Notes under the pieces: generated by a model
Told to the model about the DNA's origin: nothing
What the model saw: the letters and a program-made list of their open reading frames with translations, nothing else
The model's database searches: none
DNA from: Blastomussa wellsi
Lineage: Eukaryota; Cnidaria; Anthozoa; Scleractinia; Plerogyridae
DNA length: 64,000 bases
Assembly (NCBI GenBank): GCA_947652115.1
Contig: OX393561.1
Location: 37,015,748 to 37,079,747 of the forward strand
Direction: 5' to 3'
Shown here: in pieces, positions 20,640-30,972 of the stretch
How positions within the stretch are numbered: position 1 is the first letter of the stretch
Layout of the letters: each line of letters starts with the position of its first letter
Program-made: the position numbers and the translations under genes

Positions 20640-22480
20640 AGTTCTCTGTAACAGAAATACATTGATCCGACTGATTTCAAAGCTTTTTTTGTCCATTGCT
20701 AATGTAACCAAGCCACCACGATGAAACATAACATGAAATCGAGGCCAACATTCAAATTCCCCACCCATGGGATAAATTAGATTATAAAACTGTTTCCTTC
20801 GCCCGGTAAGGAAAAACGGGTCAAATGTTTGAGGAATGCCCAGGGGAATGTTGAAGCTACGGCTTCAATGTTACATTAATAGAAACAAATCTGATTGAAA
20901 TAAAGTAGGCGTGGAATACACGAAATATTAGGTACATAGAAAAACGCACAAGACAAATAGAACCACTGCAGCACGGACCTTGATCTTATAGGAAACAAAG
21001 ATTAGTCAAGGTTTAAAGCGTAAAACGAGATAGTAGTCAAACCATAGTTAATAGAAGGAAATGTTTATGACGCTTGGCAACGTAGAACTGAATGAGCAAG
21101 GTACGCCGCCCCTAATATTTTTGCTGGTAGGTCCACGACAAGTTGCACAATCCTTACTTTGCAAGTTGCGACTGTCTCACTTCGGTTGGATTACGTAACC
21201 GTCACCTTTTTATTGGCAAGTTGCTGGAGCACATCTCACATTCTATTCATGGTGTTTTGTGCACGGCGACGGGCTTCATAACCGTTTCCTTTATTAAGTG
21301 TGGTTAAAAGTGTAGTTGAACAATGTTAACAAGATTCGTAGCTGACTTTTCTAGTAATATTATGTATGAAAGCGCGGGCGTAACTTCCCTCAGTAACCAA
21401 ACAACGAGATGCAGATGAAAGCAAGAGGCCGAGTGCTTTTATTGTTTCGAGGTGTTTGGAATCCATGATGAAGGACCAAGCCCGAGTATTTGACATGTCT
21501 TCTCAAATAAACAATAATGAATTATGCACAGTGGAATTTTTGCCCTTTTCCACAAGAACGTGTTCGTATGCATGATTCATTAGAGTCCGAGCACGAGGGA
21601 AGAAGGAGCGGCAAATTTTGGCGAGTCGAATATGGTATACGAAGAAGAAAATTTGGTCAAGAAGGCTACCACCCCGTCAACGAAACATAAGAGCAAGTAG
21701 GCTTTAACTATTTGTTTAACGAATGGCGAACTGCTTGCAATTGGGCGGTTAAAAGTTATCATTTTAAAGCCAGAAGGTCTGTTTAAAGATTACAGTTTAC
21801 ACAAGGTTGCGAAGCTCTCGACTCAGGTATCAAAAAGATACTTATGCGTGGAGTTTGAAGTGCTAACATATAGTAAATTTGTCATGAAAACTGAGACCGA
21901 AGACGGTTTAAGGATTTTTTAGTTTAGGAATTGTTATAATTATTTCCGATCCACGAAGTGCATTATTTAAAAATCTCATTAAAAATGCAAGTGTTTGATG
22001 TCAGATCAAAAACCGTGTTTCATCTCAAACCAAAACCATTAAGAATTTGATCCTGTTGATCTGCTGTTTTATTGGGCATCAAGTGCCATCCACCTGACCT
22101 AATTAGTGATCACCAATTGGCTGTTGAGCTAATGAATAATTAATAAATTTGAGAATTAATTTTCCAGTGATCTCGACCATCCCTCATTTCCGGATATCCT
22201 CATATGAACAAAAATATAATTTGGTTTTATCAACTGGGTTGATAATGCGAATTGGCCACCGTAAAGAGATTCAAGAGCACCACACAACTTATCCCCTCTA
22301 AACAAAAATAGTTTCGCTTCGGCTGCTCTAACCTGTCAAGATATTTTAAACATTATTACCTGTGAGCCTAAACTGCGATTATTTTCCGATCTTTTTGAAT
22401 CTTTGAATGTAATTCCGTGGAGGGAACTGAACTGCCACTTTACCTACGCCACGAGATTCAAGCCGACGAGTACGTAATGT
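20640..22480. repeat. segmental duplication, copy of 29030-30440
   Basis: Scattered but collinear similarity to the CAP2 5' region: CATTCAAATTCCCCACC, the signal exon with its upstream intron end, AGTTGCTGGAGCACAT, and TTTTCCAGTGATCTCGACCA with AATAGTTTCGCTTCGGCT. The copies have diverged by substitutions and indels, so the duplication is old. Confidence 0.75.
20936..20984 (-). pseudogene. dead CAP signal-peptide exon
   Basis: Homologous to CAP2 exon 1 (29300-29354). The acceptor side (CTATAAG|ATC) and most codons (VRAAVVL.VLCVF) are kept. The codon matching the internal Met of CAP2 is AAG. The 3' end, including the last codons and the GT donor, is missing, and the frame meets TAA. Exons 2-4 are absent: the sequence below 20640 is SINE and LTR element. 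Confidence 0.8.
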
Positions 22481-22652
22481 AGTATAATTGTGTTTATTAT
22501 AGTATTATGGTATTATGTTTATGCAGACACTAAACAAGGCACTATATAACATCTCAATTATTTAAAGCAATAGCGTCAACCCTGCCGCAGTGATGGTTTC
22601 TTATGCCTCAATGGCAGTTTTTTGATACGTAGAGAGGAGAACCGGTTGAGCA

Positions 22653-22749
22653 AAATATCGTGATTTGTCAGTGGCGAGCAGATCAATTATTTACCGAAGC
22701 CGAAGGCTGGCGCAAGTAATTGATATGCGAGACAAATCACGATATTTTT
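22653..22749. repeat. palindromic MITE-like element
   Basis: AAATATCGTGATTTGTC is mirrored by GACAAATCACGATATTT, and inner AATTATTT pairs with AAGTAATT. A related remnant (GAAGCCGAAGGC) occurs at about 33619-33630. Confidence 0.7.
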
Positions 22750-22954
22750 CGAAAACCGAGTTCAATGACACGGTCTCTTGTTGTTTTGCATTCGATAACT
22801 TAATTTATTTGTTTTAGCTTTACAAGTTTACCTTCGGGAACTTTCGACCACTTGCTTTCTAGAAGAAATGGGGTCAGAAATAATAGAGAGAAAACCATAA
22901 CTTCACATCAGACAATACGAGCTAGTCTGAACCCAATTCTCCTCCTTTTAGACA

Positions 22955-23021
22955 ATGCCGATGGGGAATATTTTCGTTTCTTTGGTTGTATTCATTCCTT
23001 TTGTTTTTTCGAGTCTACTAG
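22955..23021 (+). CDS. possible orphan signal-peptide exon (low confidence)
   Basis: ATG at 22955 opens a 22-codon hydrophobic leader (NIFVSLVVFIPFVFSSLL) that ends at a strong phase-1 donor, G|GTAAGTTC. The upstream sequence has a polypyrimidine stretch with AG (CTCCTCCTTTTAG). The phase and leader type match the CAP first exons, but it lies on the opposite strand and I find no downstream exon on the plus strand. It may start a gene whose other exons I cannot recognise, or be a chance ORF. Confidence 0.25.
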
Positions 23022-23086
23022 GTAAGTTCTCTCACAACGTTGACTCTGGAAAACAAGATGATATTTTCCCGGAATTGGACACAACT

Positions 23087-23354
23087 GCCCATGAGCATTC
23101 TCGTCCCCAGAGGCCGCGATCCTTTTGGTCAGCACCAACATTCGCGACCTCTGGAAGGTCCAACACCGGAAGTCCGTGATTCTCGGACTTCCCGTCACTC
23201 TGCGCATGCACAAAGTCAAATCTGACAAATCTGATTGGCTGAAAGCTACAAAACGAGTTCTCTACGCATGCTCACAGTTTGGTTGCCAGAGGTCTCGATT
23301 CCTTGGTGCTGACCAAACGAATCGCGGCCTCTGGGGACGAGAATGGCCCATGAG
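23087..23354. mobile_element. MITE with 9-bp target-site duplication
   Basis: The element is 23096-23345. TIRs start CATTCTCGTCCCCAGAGGCC and end with the reverse complement GGCCTCTGGGGACGAGAATG. Both sides are flanked by GCCCATGAG (23087-23095 and 23346-23354). A 9-bp duplication is typical of Mutator-like elements. No transposase is present. Confidence 0.85.
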
Positions 23355-23477
23355 CTGATTATTATTCGTAGAAAATGACTTGGATGCTAATGCGCATGAG
23401 CAGACCATTGTTCGGAAATGAAATGAAAAAGAGGAAATGAAAAAGAGGGAATAATGAATCTAACGATAATCATCATT

Positions 23478-23843
23478 AGTATATTCTCAGCTCCGACTAT
23501 TGCATTTCTAGCTTTTTGATTGGCTAAAAAACTCCGACTAAATAACAATTATTCCATGAGCCCGCGTTGGATATGAAGTGATAAAATAACCAACGAGCGC
23601 GTAGCGCGAGTTGGTTATAATCACTTCATATCCAACAAGGGCGAATGGAATAATTGTTTTAGTAAATTCTCAAACCGGGTTTTGCCGCCGATTTTTATTT
23701 CCACAATTTTACAAAGCGTCCGGAAAGAGAATACAACTTCCTATCTTCCATATGACGTAAAACTCTGACTATTCTCTCATAGTCGGAGTTTTTTAGCCAA
23801 TCAAAAAGCTAGAAATGCAATAGTCGGAGCTGAGAATATACTA
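23478..23843. repeat. composite palindrome with nested MITE
   Basis: Outer arms of about 60 bp (23478-23540 and 23779-23843) share AGCTCCGACTATTGCATTTC and its complement. Inside lies a separate 115-bp palindrome, 23544-23658, built of GTTGGATATGAAGTGAT...CCAACGAGCGCGTAGCGCG and its mirror. Confidence 0.8.
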
Positions 23844-23987
23844 ACAGCCAATAGTCGGAGTTTTACGTCATTTGGAAAATAGTGCGCCACGTTTTTAACT
23901 TCAGCCCTCGAAAATGGCCGACACTGCCAGGTTTCAGGAGCTGTCTCCCACAAAAATTCAAGAGATATGGTTTGAGAATTTTACTAA

Positions 23988-24102
23988 AACAATTATTCCA
24001 TTCGCCCTTGTTAGATATGAAGTGATTATAACCAACTCGCGCTACGCGCTCGTTGGTTATTTTATCACTTCATATCCAACGCGGGCTCATGAAATAATTG
24101 TT
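23988..24102. repeat. second copy of the nested palindromic MITE, inverted
   Basis: The same 115-bp palindrome as 23544-23658 in opposite orientation. A third copy lies at 51210-51321. Confidence 0.85.
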
Positions 24103-24316
24103 ATTTATTATTCAACAAATTGTAACACTGTCCAAATATGGTCATTACGCTTTCAATATCCGTCAACTGCAGCTGACTGATGTTCTGCGGTATACGTCAA
24201 GTAACGATATTTCGGTCCAAGTCTTTCAAAGCGCCGCATAACGGCAAATTTCCTAGCTGTAAAGGGCGCTACGTTGACAATTTGTTGAATAATAAAACGA
24301 TTATCCTGCTCAATCT

Positions 24317-24388
24317 TGCGGAATATCGCCTGATTTCAGCCAACTCGGCCTACGGCCTTGTCGGCTAAGTATCAGGCGATATTCCGCA
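24317..24388. repeat. hairpin repeat
   Basis: TGCGGAATATCGCCTGAT and ATCAGGCGATATTCCGCA enclose GCCAACTCGGCCTACGGCCT. Confidence 0.75.
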
Positions 24389-24425
24389 CGATTTCGCGGG
24401 ATAATTTTTAAATATATTTCCGATC

Positions 24426-24702
24426 CTGGGAAGTGGGAGGCGCAGTGGCCTAATGGTTAGTGTGCTGGGCTCCGGACGGACGGTCCGGGTTCGTTCGCTG
24501 TGTTCTTGGGCAAGACACCCAGGTTTATAAATGGGTACCGGCGAATTTACTGCTGGGGTAACCATGCGATGGAAAACTAGCATCCCATCCAGTGGGGAAT
24601 AGAAATACTCTGCCGCTTCATGCTACAGAAACCGGGATAAGGTCCGGCCTGATGGGCCACTAGGCCCGAATGCAGACTTTTCCTTACCTTCATTCTGGGA
24701 AG
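24426..24702 (+). mobile_element. tRNA-derived SINE
   Basis: The same family as 391-730, with a short internal deletion in the B-box region. It is flanked by CTGGGAAG at 24426-24433 and 24695-24702. Confidence 0.85.
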
Positions 24703-24892
24703 AAATAGTAACTGGATGAGTAAATTTTTTCGCAGGTCAAAATTACAATAGTAAACATTGCTGAACATGGTTCGTTTGCTGTCGACAATCGAACTCAATT
24801 GTTCGATTGTGATCGATTAAATTCGATTAAGTTTGATTTGCGGATGTTCGATTAGTTACGCCTGGAATTTGACGGCCAGTTATAATCGGAGT

Positions 24893-25400
24893 GCAGTTAC
24901 TGCTGTATCTTTGTAACTTTCACCTCTCATTTTTGAACTCTCAGTATTTCTGTTTTTCGGAATGATTTTCGAGGTTAAAATCGTGTTTTCTTTAGGACTT
25001 TTTCAGGTTACGCGAAATGGGTGTTGAAAAAATAGGCTTTGTTGCCATTATTTGTTTACGTAAACATTTAATTTTTCCCAAAAATAACGGTATCGTGCAA
25101 CCTCGTTTCCAAGGTTGATCTCCCCTCTCTTTTAGGGGGCGGAGAGAGAGACCCTGGGAACAAGGTTGGATATCGTGATCGGTAAAGTACACAAACTAAA
25201 AGGGCCGTAGAAATAGAAATCCTTGTTTCATTAGTGAAATTTATACCGGCTTTCAAATTAACTGAAGGACGCTAAAGACAATAGAGTCTTTACGAGAGAT
25301 TTCACGTGAAAACTGTCTATAATCAAGAGTTAAAAATACAAAGCTGTTCTTTAGAATGTCCGTCTCGTAACCCGTCTAGTTACTGGACTGCAACTAGAAA
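24893..25400. repeat. dispersed repeat, copy B
   Basis: The partner of 10085-10475, with an extra 250-bp stretch between the two blocks that includes a small palindrome (25098-25168, CAACCT...GGGAACAAGGTTG). Confidence 0.7.
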
Positions 25401-26096
25401 CATCGAGGATTTTTCTTAATGTCTGGAGTTCGTAATTTTCTTGTAAACGAGTATGGCTACCTACAATTTTTTTGGGATTGAGCCATAACAGTCTTGCGGT
25501 AAAATAAATGAGGACCCATTCCCAGTGTTGAAAAATAAGCAATCCGTGGAAACGCGAATTTGCTAATCAAACTCGGAATAAAACCATTGCGATATCATAA
25601 GGAATTGCTGCGTATAAACGAGGTGCTGTCGCGCCTAAACGAGCACAAGGACGGCCCATTTTTATTTGAAAACAGTCCCAAAAAACACAGACAATCGATA
25701 GGCAAAGTTTGAAAAAAAATCTCAGTGTGGGCTCTAGTTGTGTTGAATGACCTTAGTTGCAAATGACAGTTTTTCTCCCGCATAAGTCTAAAGCTCCTTC
25801 CAATACCGAGGATAATTTCGATTGAGGCCCGCATTGTTGCGGATAAAAGCGGCGTCTTTTCGATTTCTACGCCATTTTCTCCTATATGCGAAGCCGCTGC
25901 TCATTTCCCTTTCGTAAACAAGCGATGCCATTTTTAACATTCGATGCCATAATTGGTAACCAATGACATGGCAGTGACATCGCTTGTTTACCAAAGGGAA
26001 ACGTGCGGCGCCGCTCTGTCGGAAGTTGGGCTAGCAAATACGGTAGCTGTTTGCTTTCAAAAATAACAAAACTCATGATTTGACGTTATCTTAATT
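25401..26096. other. intergenic, nothing recognised
   Basis: No exon with matched splice sites. The sequence around 25906-26010 (AAACAAGCGATGCCAT and ATGGCAGTGACATCGCTTGTTT) forms an imperfect inverted repeat. Confidence 0.4.
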
Positions 26097-26102
26097 TTTA
26101 TT
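26097..26102 (-). terminator. polyadenylation signal of CAP2
   Basis: AATAAA on the minus strand, about 80 bp past the CAP2 stop. Confidence 0.55.
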
Positions 26103-26182
26103 TTGATCTAAAGAAGCATTTCGCTACGTTTAGTTCAGTTTTCAGGTAATATAAACCACGGAATTAAAAGTCATAGTCTTCT

Positions 26183-29100
26183 TCAGCTCAATACAGAGCC
26201 TCCCAGAAACTCAGCTGGTCCAGTTTTCTCGACCGGAACATCCGCTCTTGTCATTGCTTCCGGTCCTTGATAGTCAAATGCTTGGCTTTCCATGATCGAG
26301 GCGCAGTAACTGGCTTTGTCAAAGCTGCCCTTCGGAACATTTTCTGCATATTTTCCAATAAAGTTTCCTGCTGGTTTGTATCTACCAACGATATAAGCAC
26401 ATTTCATTCCGTTTTGTACTACTTCAGCTCGTCCAATACCAAGAACCGTACTTTCTTTCCAAACCACTTGCGTAAAATGACCTGTTCCTCCACCGAATTT
26501 GCCAGCGTTGAAATTGTATCCGGGACTACAGACCTCGTTGTACCTAAGAATGTTAAAGTTGCAGTTTATGTATTTTTTTATAACTTATTTTATCTATTTT
26601 AGGTGTGCCCTATTAGTAGAGGGTTTCTGCCCTCGGCTAGACTCGAATTGACACGTACATAACGTCTTTCATTCATTCATTCATTCTACAAAAAAGAGAG
26701 GGGCGACGCAAAAGCTTTTGCACAATAACCGAGAGAATTCTCGCGCGCTCATTGGTCGAGGGCTATAATGCATTTAAGCCATTTAGATCATGAAAATGAC
26801 GTAGCATGTAACGCAACATAACAACAATTCTGAAAATTGGGAAATTGGTCCCATTTTTCTACGAAACAGAATATGGCGGAACAGAATCGGTGGCTTCAAG
26901 ATCAACTGGTGAGATCTTCAAAATTTCACAAGCATTCGCAACTATTCAAATTTGCTGCCGGGGTACATTTTTCGTGTTATTGTATCGACCATATTTTCCC
27001 ATGGTCTACAGTCTTATAGACCATAGAAATGACGCCATAAAATGTTCATAACATTCCACTTTTATGTCTCCGTGCGTCTGTTCAGTAATAGATCTCTGAT
27101 GACGTCAAAATATGGTAAGCACAAAGAAGTGGCACATAAGGTGATAGCCGAGTGTGTCACTGGTGTTCTTAACACATTTCGTCGTCTTCTGTGATCTATT
27201 ACTGGACAGACGCACGGCAGCATGGACTCTATCTGTTTTTCATAACAACTCATATGAAAAGCTTGACGCCATCAGTGCATATGTCCTTCAATAGATCTTA
27301 GGTAGGAACCAATCAAAATGTTCCCAAAATGGGACTTATTTTATAAAAGATTGTACAACACGGAAAATGTGGTCTATTTGTTTAAAGACTTAGTCGCAAC
27401 ACGTCTTTTTGAAGTAACAATATAGCGCCAAGTAGTTGACCTGTATTTAAAAGGATGCCAACATTGTGAATCACTCATGGCTGTTACTACGCAATGATTC
27501 TCAACTAAAAGATATTGTGTTTAATAATGCAGCATTCTAATATATTTATAATATATCTCACCAGTTCGCCACGGCTTCCTCCATGGTTTGCGCCTTGTTA
27601 GTGGAGCATCCCATTGAAAGGTTTTCACCTTGACCCTCTCTTTCCTGTTTTGAGGAGTGCTGGAGCGTCCTCATCTGGGCGAGTGTTTGGGCGTACGCTG
27701 CAGCCTGATCACACATCTGTCTGTCAAGTGTCATCGCAGGAACTTGGTGTATTGTTCGAAATTTATTATGTGTTGCCAAACCCACTTTCTCTTCATCAGT
27801 GAATTCTGGAAGAAAATGTTTCAAACGTGAGACTTAACTTTTACTCGAGACGATCATTTAGTCTAGGTAATAAACCCTTTGCAGCTGGGGTCACGTGAGC
27901 AGTTTATATTATGGTCTATAACTTTAAGAATACCAGAAATGGAAAGATCATGTCGCAAATGGAAATATGACGTTGAGGCCTCTTGCATTAAAGAATATGT
28001 TTACACGAATGATTTCTGTGGAAAATGTTGCTGAAGAGGAAGGACTTGGGCCTTGCTCTCCAACAACTTTTTCCATACAAATCTCAAAGAGTAGGGCATG
28101 GAGTTCCCGGTGTTGTGGTCTGCTCTGCTGGTTGGGTTCGGGTGAGATCATGAATGGACTGATAGCGGCTGCTATAGGCGCCTTTACATGCTGACGTCCG
28201 ATCTCACCCTGATTAGATATGTAAATTGGCCCTGAAAAACCCCATTTGGGAGTGGTCAATCAAGTACAAATTAACAAAATTAACAAATTAAATTTTTTCA
28301 GAAATTCAAACTGTCATAAAATGTCGTTTTCAATGCCAGGGGCATTTTGATATTTAGATTTTTTTGGTAGTATGGTATTTTGGCATTTTGGACATGCTCT
28401 TCTCATTTCTTGAATTCTTTAAATTGTAGCCCATAATTTTATGAAAAGTAGGTCACTTGACCGCCTTCCTGGAAAGGGTCTATTGCCTTAATAACAGAAA
28501 CAACTGTAATCCATAGCAAAACCATTTGAAAAAAGTACGTACCTCCACCAACGCCTTCTCCGCCTACACTTACACCCCCACCGATGCCACCTCCTGCCCC
28601 TCCGCCACCGCCAACGCCTCGTTCAGTGACTCCGTCCAACTTCAGCTGAAGTGTCAGGGTTTTTTTGTCAGCTGAGAGTTGTAAATGTCCTCCAGTGACT
28701 TTAGATGTGTATCCATTTACACCTGAAAGACGGAACAGGGAAGAAAATGGCAGGAAATGAACTCATGTCAAATATCCTTTAGCTCAACAAAAAATTTGGA
28801 GAGGCACGGTGGCTAATTGTTAGTGCGGTGGACTTCGGATCAGCGATCCTGATTCAAGCTCTGATCAAGACACTTCATTGTGGCAAGACACTTCAGTTTC
28901 ACAGTGCCTCTTTTCACCCAGGCATATAATTGAATACTGGCGAATTTAATGCTGAGATAACTCTACGATGGACTAGCATCCCGTCTAGGATGGAGTAAAA
29001 TTCCTTCTAGTCACCGACGGCCAAAAAAGATCACTGGAACAGAAATTCATTGATCCAAGACGCCACGAAGCGGCAATCTTTTGTTTTAAAATCCTCAATC

Positions 29101-30115
29101 TTTAACCGACGCGGAATTTTCACCAGGACACGAAACGTGAAATTGAGGCTGACGTTCAAATTCCCCACCTCCTCTTAGTGAGGATCAATTTCCCCACCCC
29201 GGAAAGAATAAGAGTATCAAACTGTTCCCTTCCCAAAAGCGTCAAATATCCGTTTAATCTTCGATTTAAATGTTACATAAATATAAACTAGATAGTTACC
29301 TTCGTTTGCAAAAACGCACAAGACACACAAAACCACTGCAGCACGGACCATGATCTTTTAGGAAACAAAGATACAGTCAAGGTTTAAAGCGTAAAACCAG
29401 CTACCGTAGTCAAACCGTAGTTAATAAAATTTGAAGGAAATGTTTTTGACGCTCGGCAACCTTTAACTACAGGAACAAACAAGGTACGTCGCCCGATATT
29501 TATGTTGGAAGGTCTACGACCAGTTGCACAATCCTTTGCAAGTTGTGTACTGTCACACTTCGATTGCATTACGTAACCGTCACTTTTTTATTGGAAAGTT
29601 GCTGGAGCACATTTCACATCCTGTTCACGGTGACGACTCAATGAAAACAAAAACATAATTTTTCCGGGCCGGCTTCATGACCATTTCCCTTATTAAGTGT
29701 GGTTCAATAAAAGTGTGGTTAAACAAGGTCAACAAGTACCTGACTTTTCTGGTAATGTTATGTAAATTACTTGACAGCGCGCCTGCGATAACTGTCCTCG
29801 GAAACCACAATGAGCAAAGAGCTTAATTTAATAGAATTTTCCAAGAAAAAATGTCCTTGGGTCGATACTTAGAATTGAATAATAAACGAAATGACAATGA
29901 GACAGAAGGATTATTTAGATGAAAAATTGAAAGTTTAATAACATTTTCGTTCAGCAGCGATTAATTCTCTCTCCGGCTATTCATTATGATGTTAAAAAAT
30001 TCTTTTCCAGGAATTCTTAAATCAATGCGATTTCATAGTCTGACCTGTTTTTTTTAAGAATCGATATCTACATTAGCTCTTAAAGGATCCTGTACGCTTG
30101 CAAACTACTTACCAT
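26183..30115 (-). CDS. CAP2: secreted CAP-domain protein with Gly-rich linker (about 280 aa)
   Basis: Inferred exons: ATG-only exon end at 30113-30115 (ATG|GTAAGTAG), 29300-29354, 28543-28722, 27562-27805, 26183-26543. Phases are 0, 1, 1, 2 and the frame closes at TGA. The exon at 29354 begins ATC ATG GTC, so translation could start at either Met (280 or 278 aa). Signal peptide MIMVRAAVVLCVLCVFANEG. Exon 2 opens with GVNGYTSKVTGGHLQLSADK and continues with LQLKLDG, then becomes Gly-rich (GGGGGAGGGIGGGVSVGGEG). Exons 3-4 form the CAP domain with His (LQHSS), Glu (GENL), Glu (WYNEVC) and His (GHFTQVVW). It is the closest relative of CAP3 in this cluster. A SINE lies in intron 1 (the signal-exon to exon-2 intron) and a MITE in the intron before exon 4. 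Function beyond 'secreted CAP protein' is unknown. Confidence 0.85.
26600..26690 (+). repeat. retroposon tail with (CATT)n
   Basis: TATTAGTAGAGGGTTTCTGCCCTCGGCTA is followed by a CATT tetranucleotide run. The same motif with a (GATT)n tail is at about 39558-39640 and 45993-46075. It is probably the 3' end of a SINE or LINE. Confidence 0.55.
27070..27217. repeat. palindromic MITE in CAP2 intron
   Basis: CCGTGCGTCTGTTCAGTAAT and ATTACTGGACAGACGCACGG are terminal inverted repeats. Confidence 0.8.
28797..29030 (+). mobile_element. old tRNA-derived SINE
   Basis: A diverged member of the 391-730 family (GGCACGGTGGCTAATTGTTAGTG ... GATGGACTAGCATCCCGTC) in CAP2 intron 1. Confidence 0.8.
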
Positions 30116-30440
30116 ATTTCAGTTTGAGATCTTCAAGCGGTTTGTAACCTTTAAGTGGTTCTGTCGACTGCGAGTCAAAAATTTTCTAACAGTTATCTTG
30201 TCGCTCGATTTTCAGGCTGAGTTGTGCAATGTTACTTAATTTTCCAGTTATCTCGACCACTCCCCATTTCCTGGTACCCTAAACAGAAATAGTTTCGCTT
30301 CGGCTACTCTAACCTGTCAAGGCATTTTGAAAATTTTTACCTGCGAAAATAAACTGCGATCTTTTTGCATGTAATTCTCTCAAGGGAACTGTACTTCCAC
30401 TTTTGAACGTTTTGTTTAAATTTCTCTATCCCCGGCCTGT
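29030..30440. repeat. segmental duplication, copy of 20640-22480
   Basis: This copy holds the functional CAP2 signal exon and the ATG exon. See the partner for the shared blocks. Confidence 0.7.
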
Positions 30441-30886
30441 AAGCTTGCTTACTCCTTTCAATTTGTGTATTTAAGCTATGCACAGTCGGCAATTGTCTTG
30501 TTGGTCGATTCTCTCAAGTTACTGGTCAAGTATTCCTTAACTTACTAGTGATCTCGACCACTCCTCATTTCCTTATATCATAGAAAGAATATTTTACACT
30601 TCGGCTGTTTTAGAAACAAAGAAAAGTCTCAATGCGTATCTGCAAAATTTTTAAAAAGGGAGAGAATGTTGCAGTGGGGAGAACTGCCACCTGCCTAATT
30701 TTGTGTTAATTTATTTGAGGGCAGTCTCCGAATTTGAAAAACAAGAAATGAACTTAAATTAGTTCGAGTTTGCGGTTTTGCTATGCAGGAAAAACAAAAG
30801 AATGAATCCATCTGTCTGTCAAAACAACTGAAAAAAAACAGTGTTATAAAAAGTCTGTAGCCAGAAATTAGGCAATTCCACACCTC

Positions 30887-30892
30887 TTTAAT
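30887..30892 (-). terminator. possible polyadenylation signal of CAP3
   Basis: ATTAAA about 80 bp past the CAP3 stop. A canonical AATAAA follows at 30710-30715. Confidence 0.4.
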
Positions 30893-30972
30893 ATTTCTTT
30901 AATTTGACAAGTTAAAAAACATTAATCCATTTTCTTCGGAAAATATCATAAGTTGTACTTCTTGAACCCTAT

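Noticed and set aside
20936..20984. Loss of start codon (ATG to AAG) as the cause of death of the CAP copy
   Set aside because: In CAP3 the start lies in an upstream exon, so this Met may not be the start. The missing donor and later exons are the stronger evidence.
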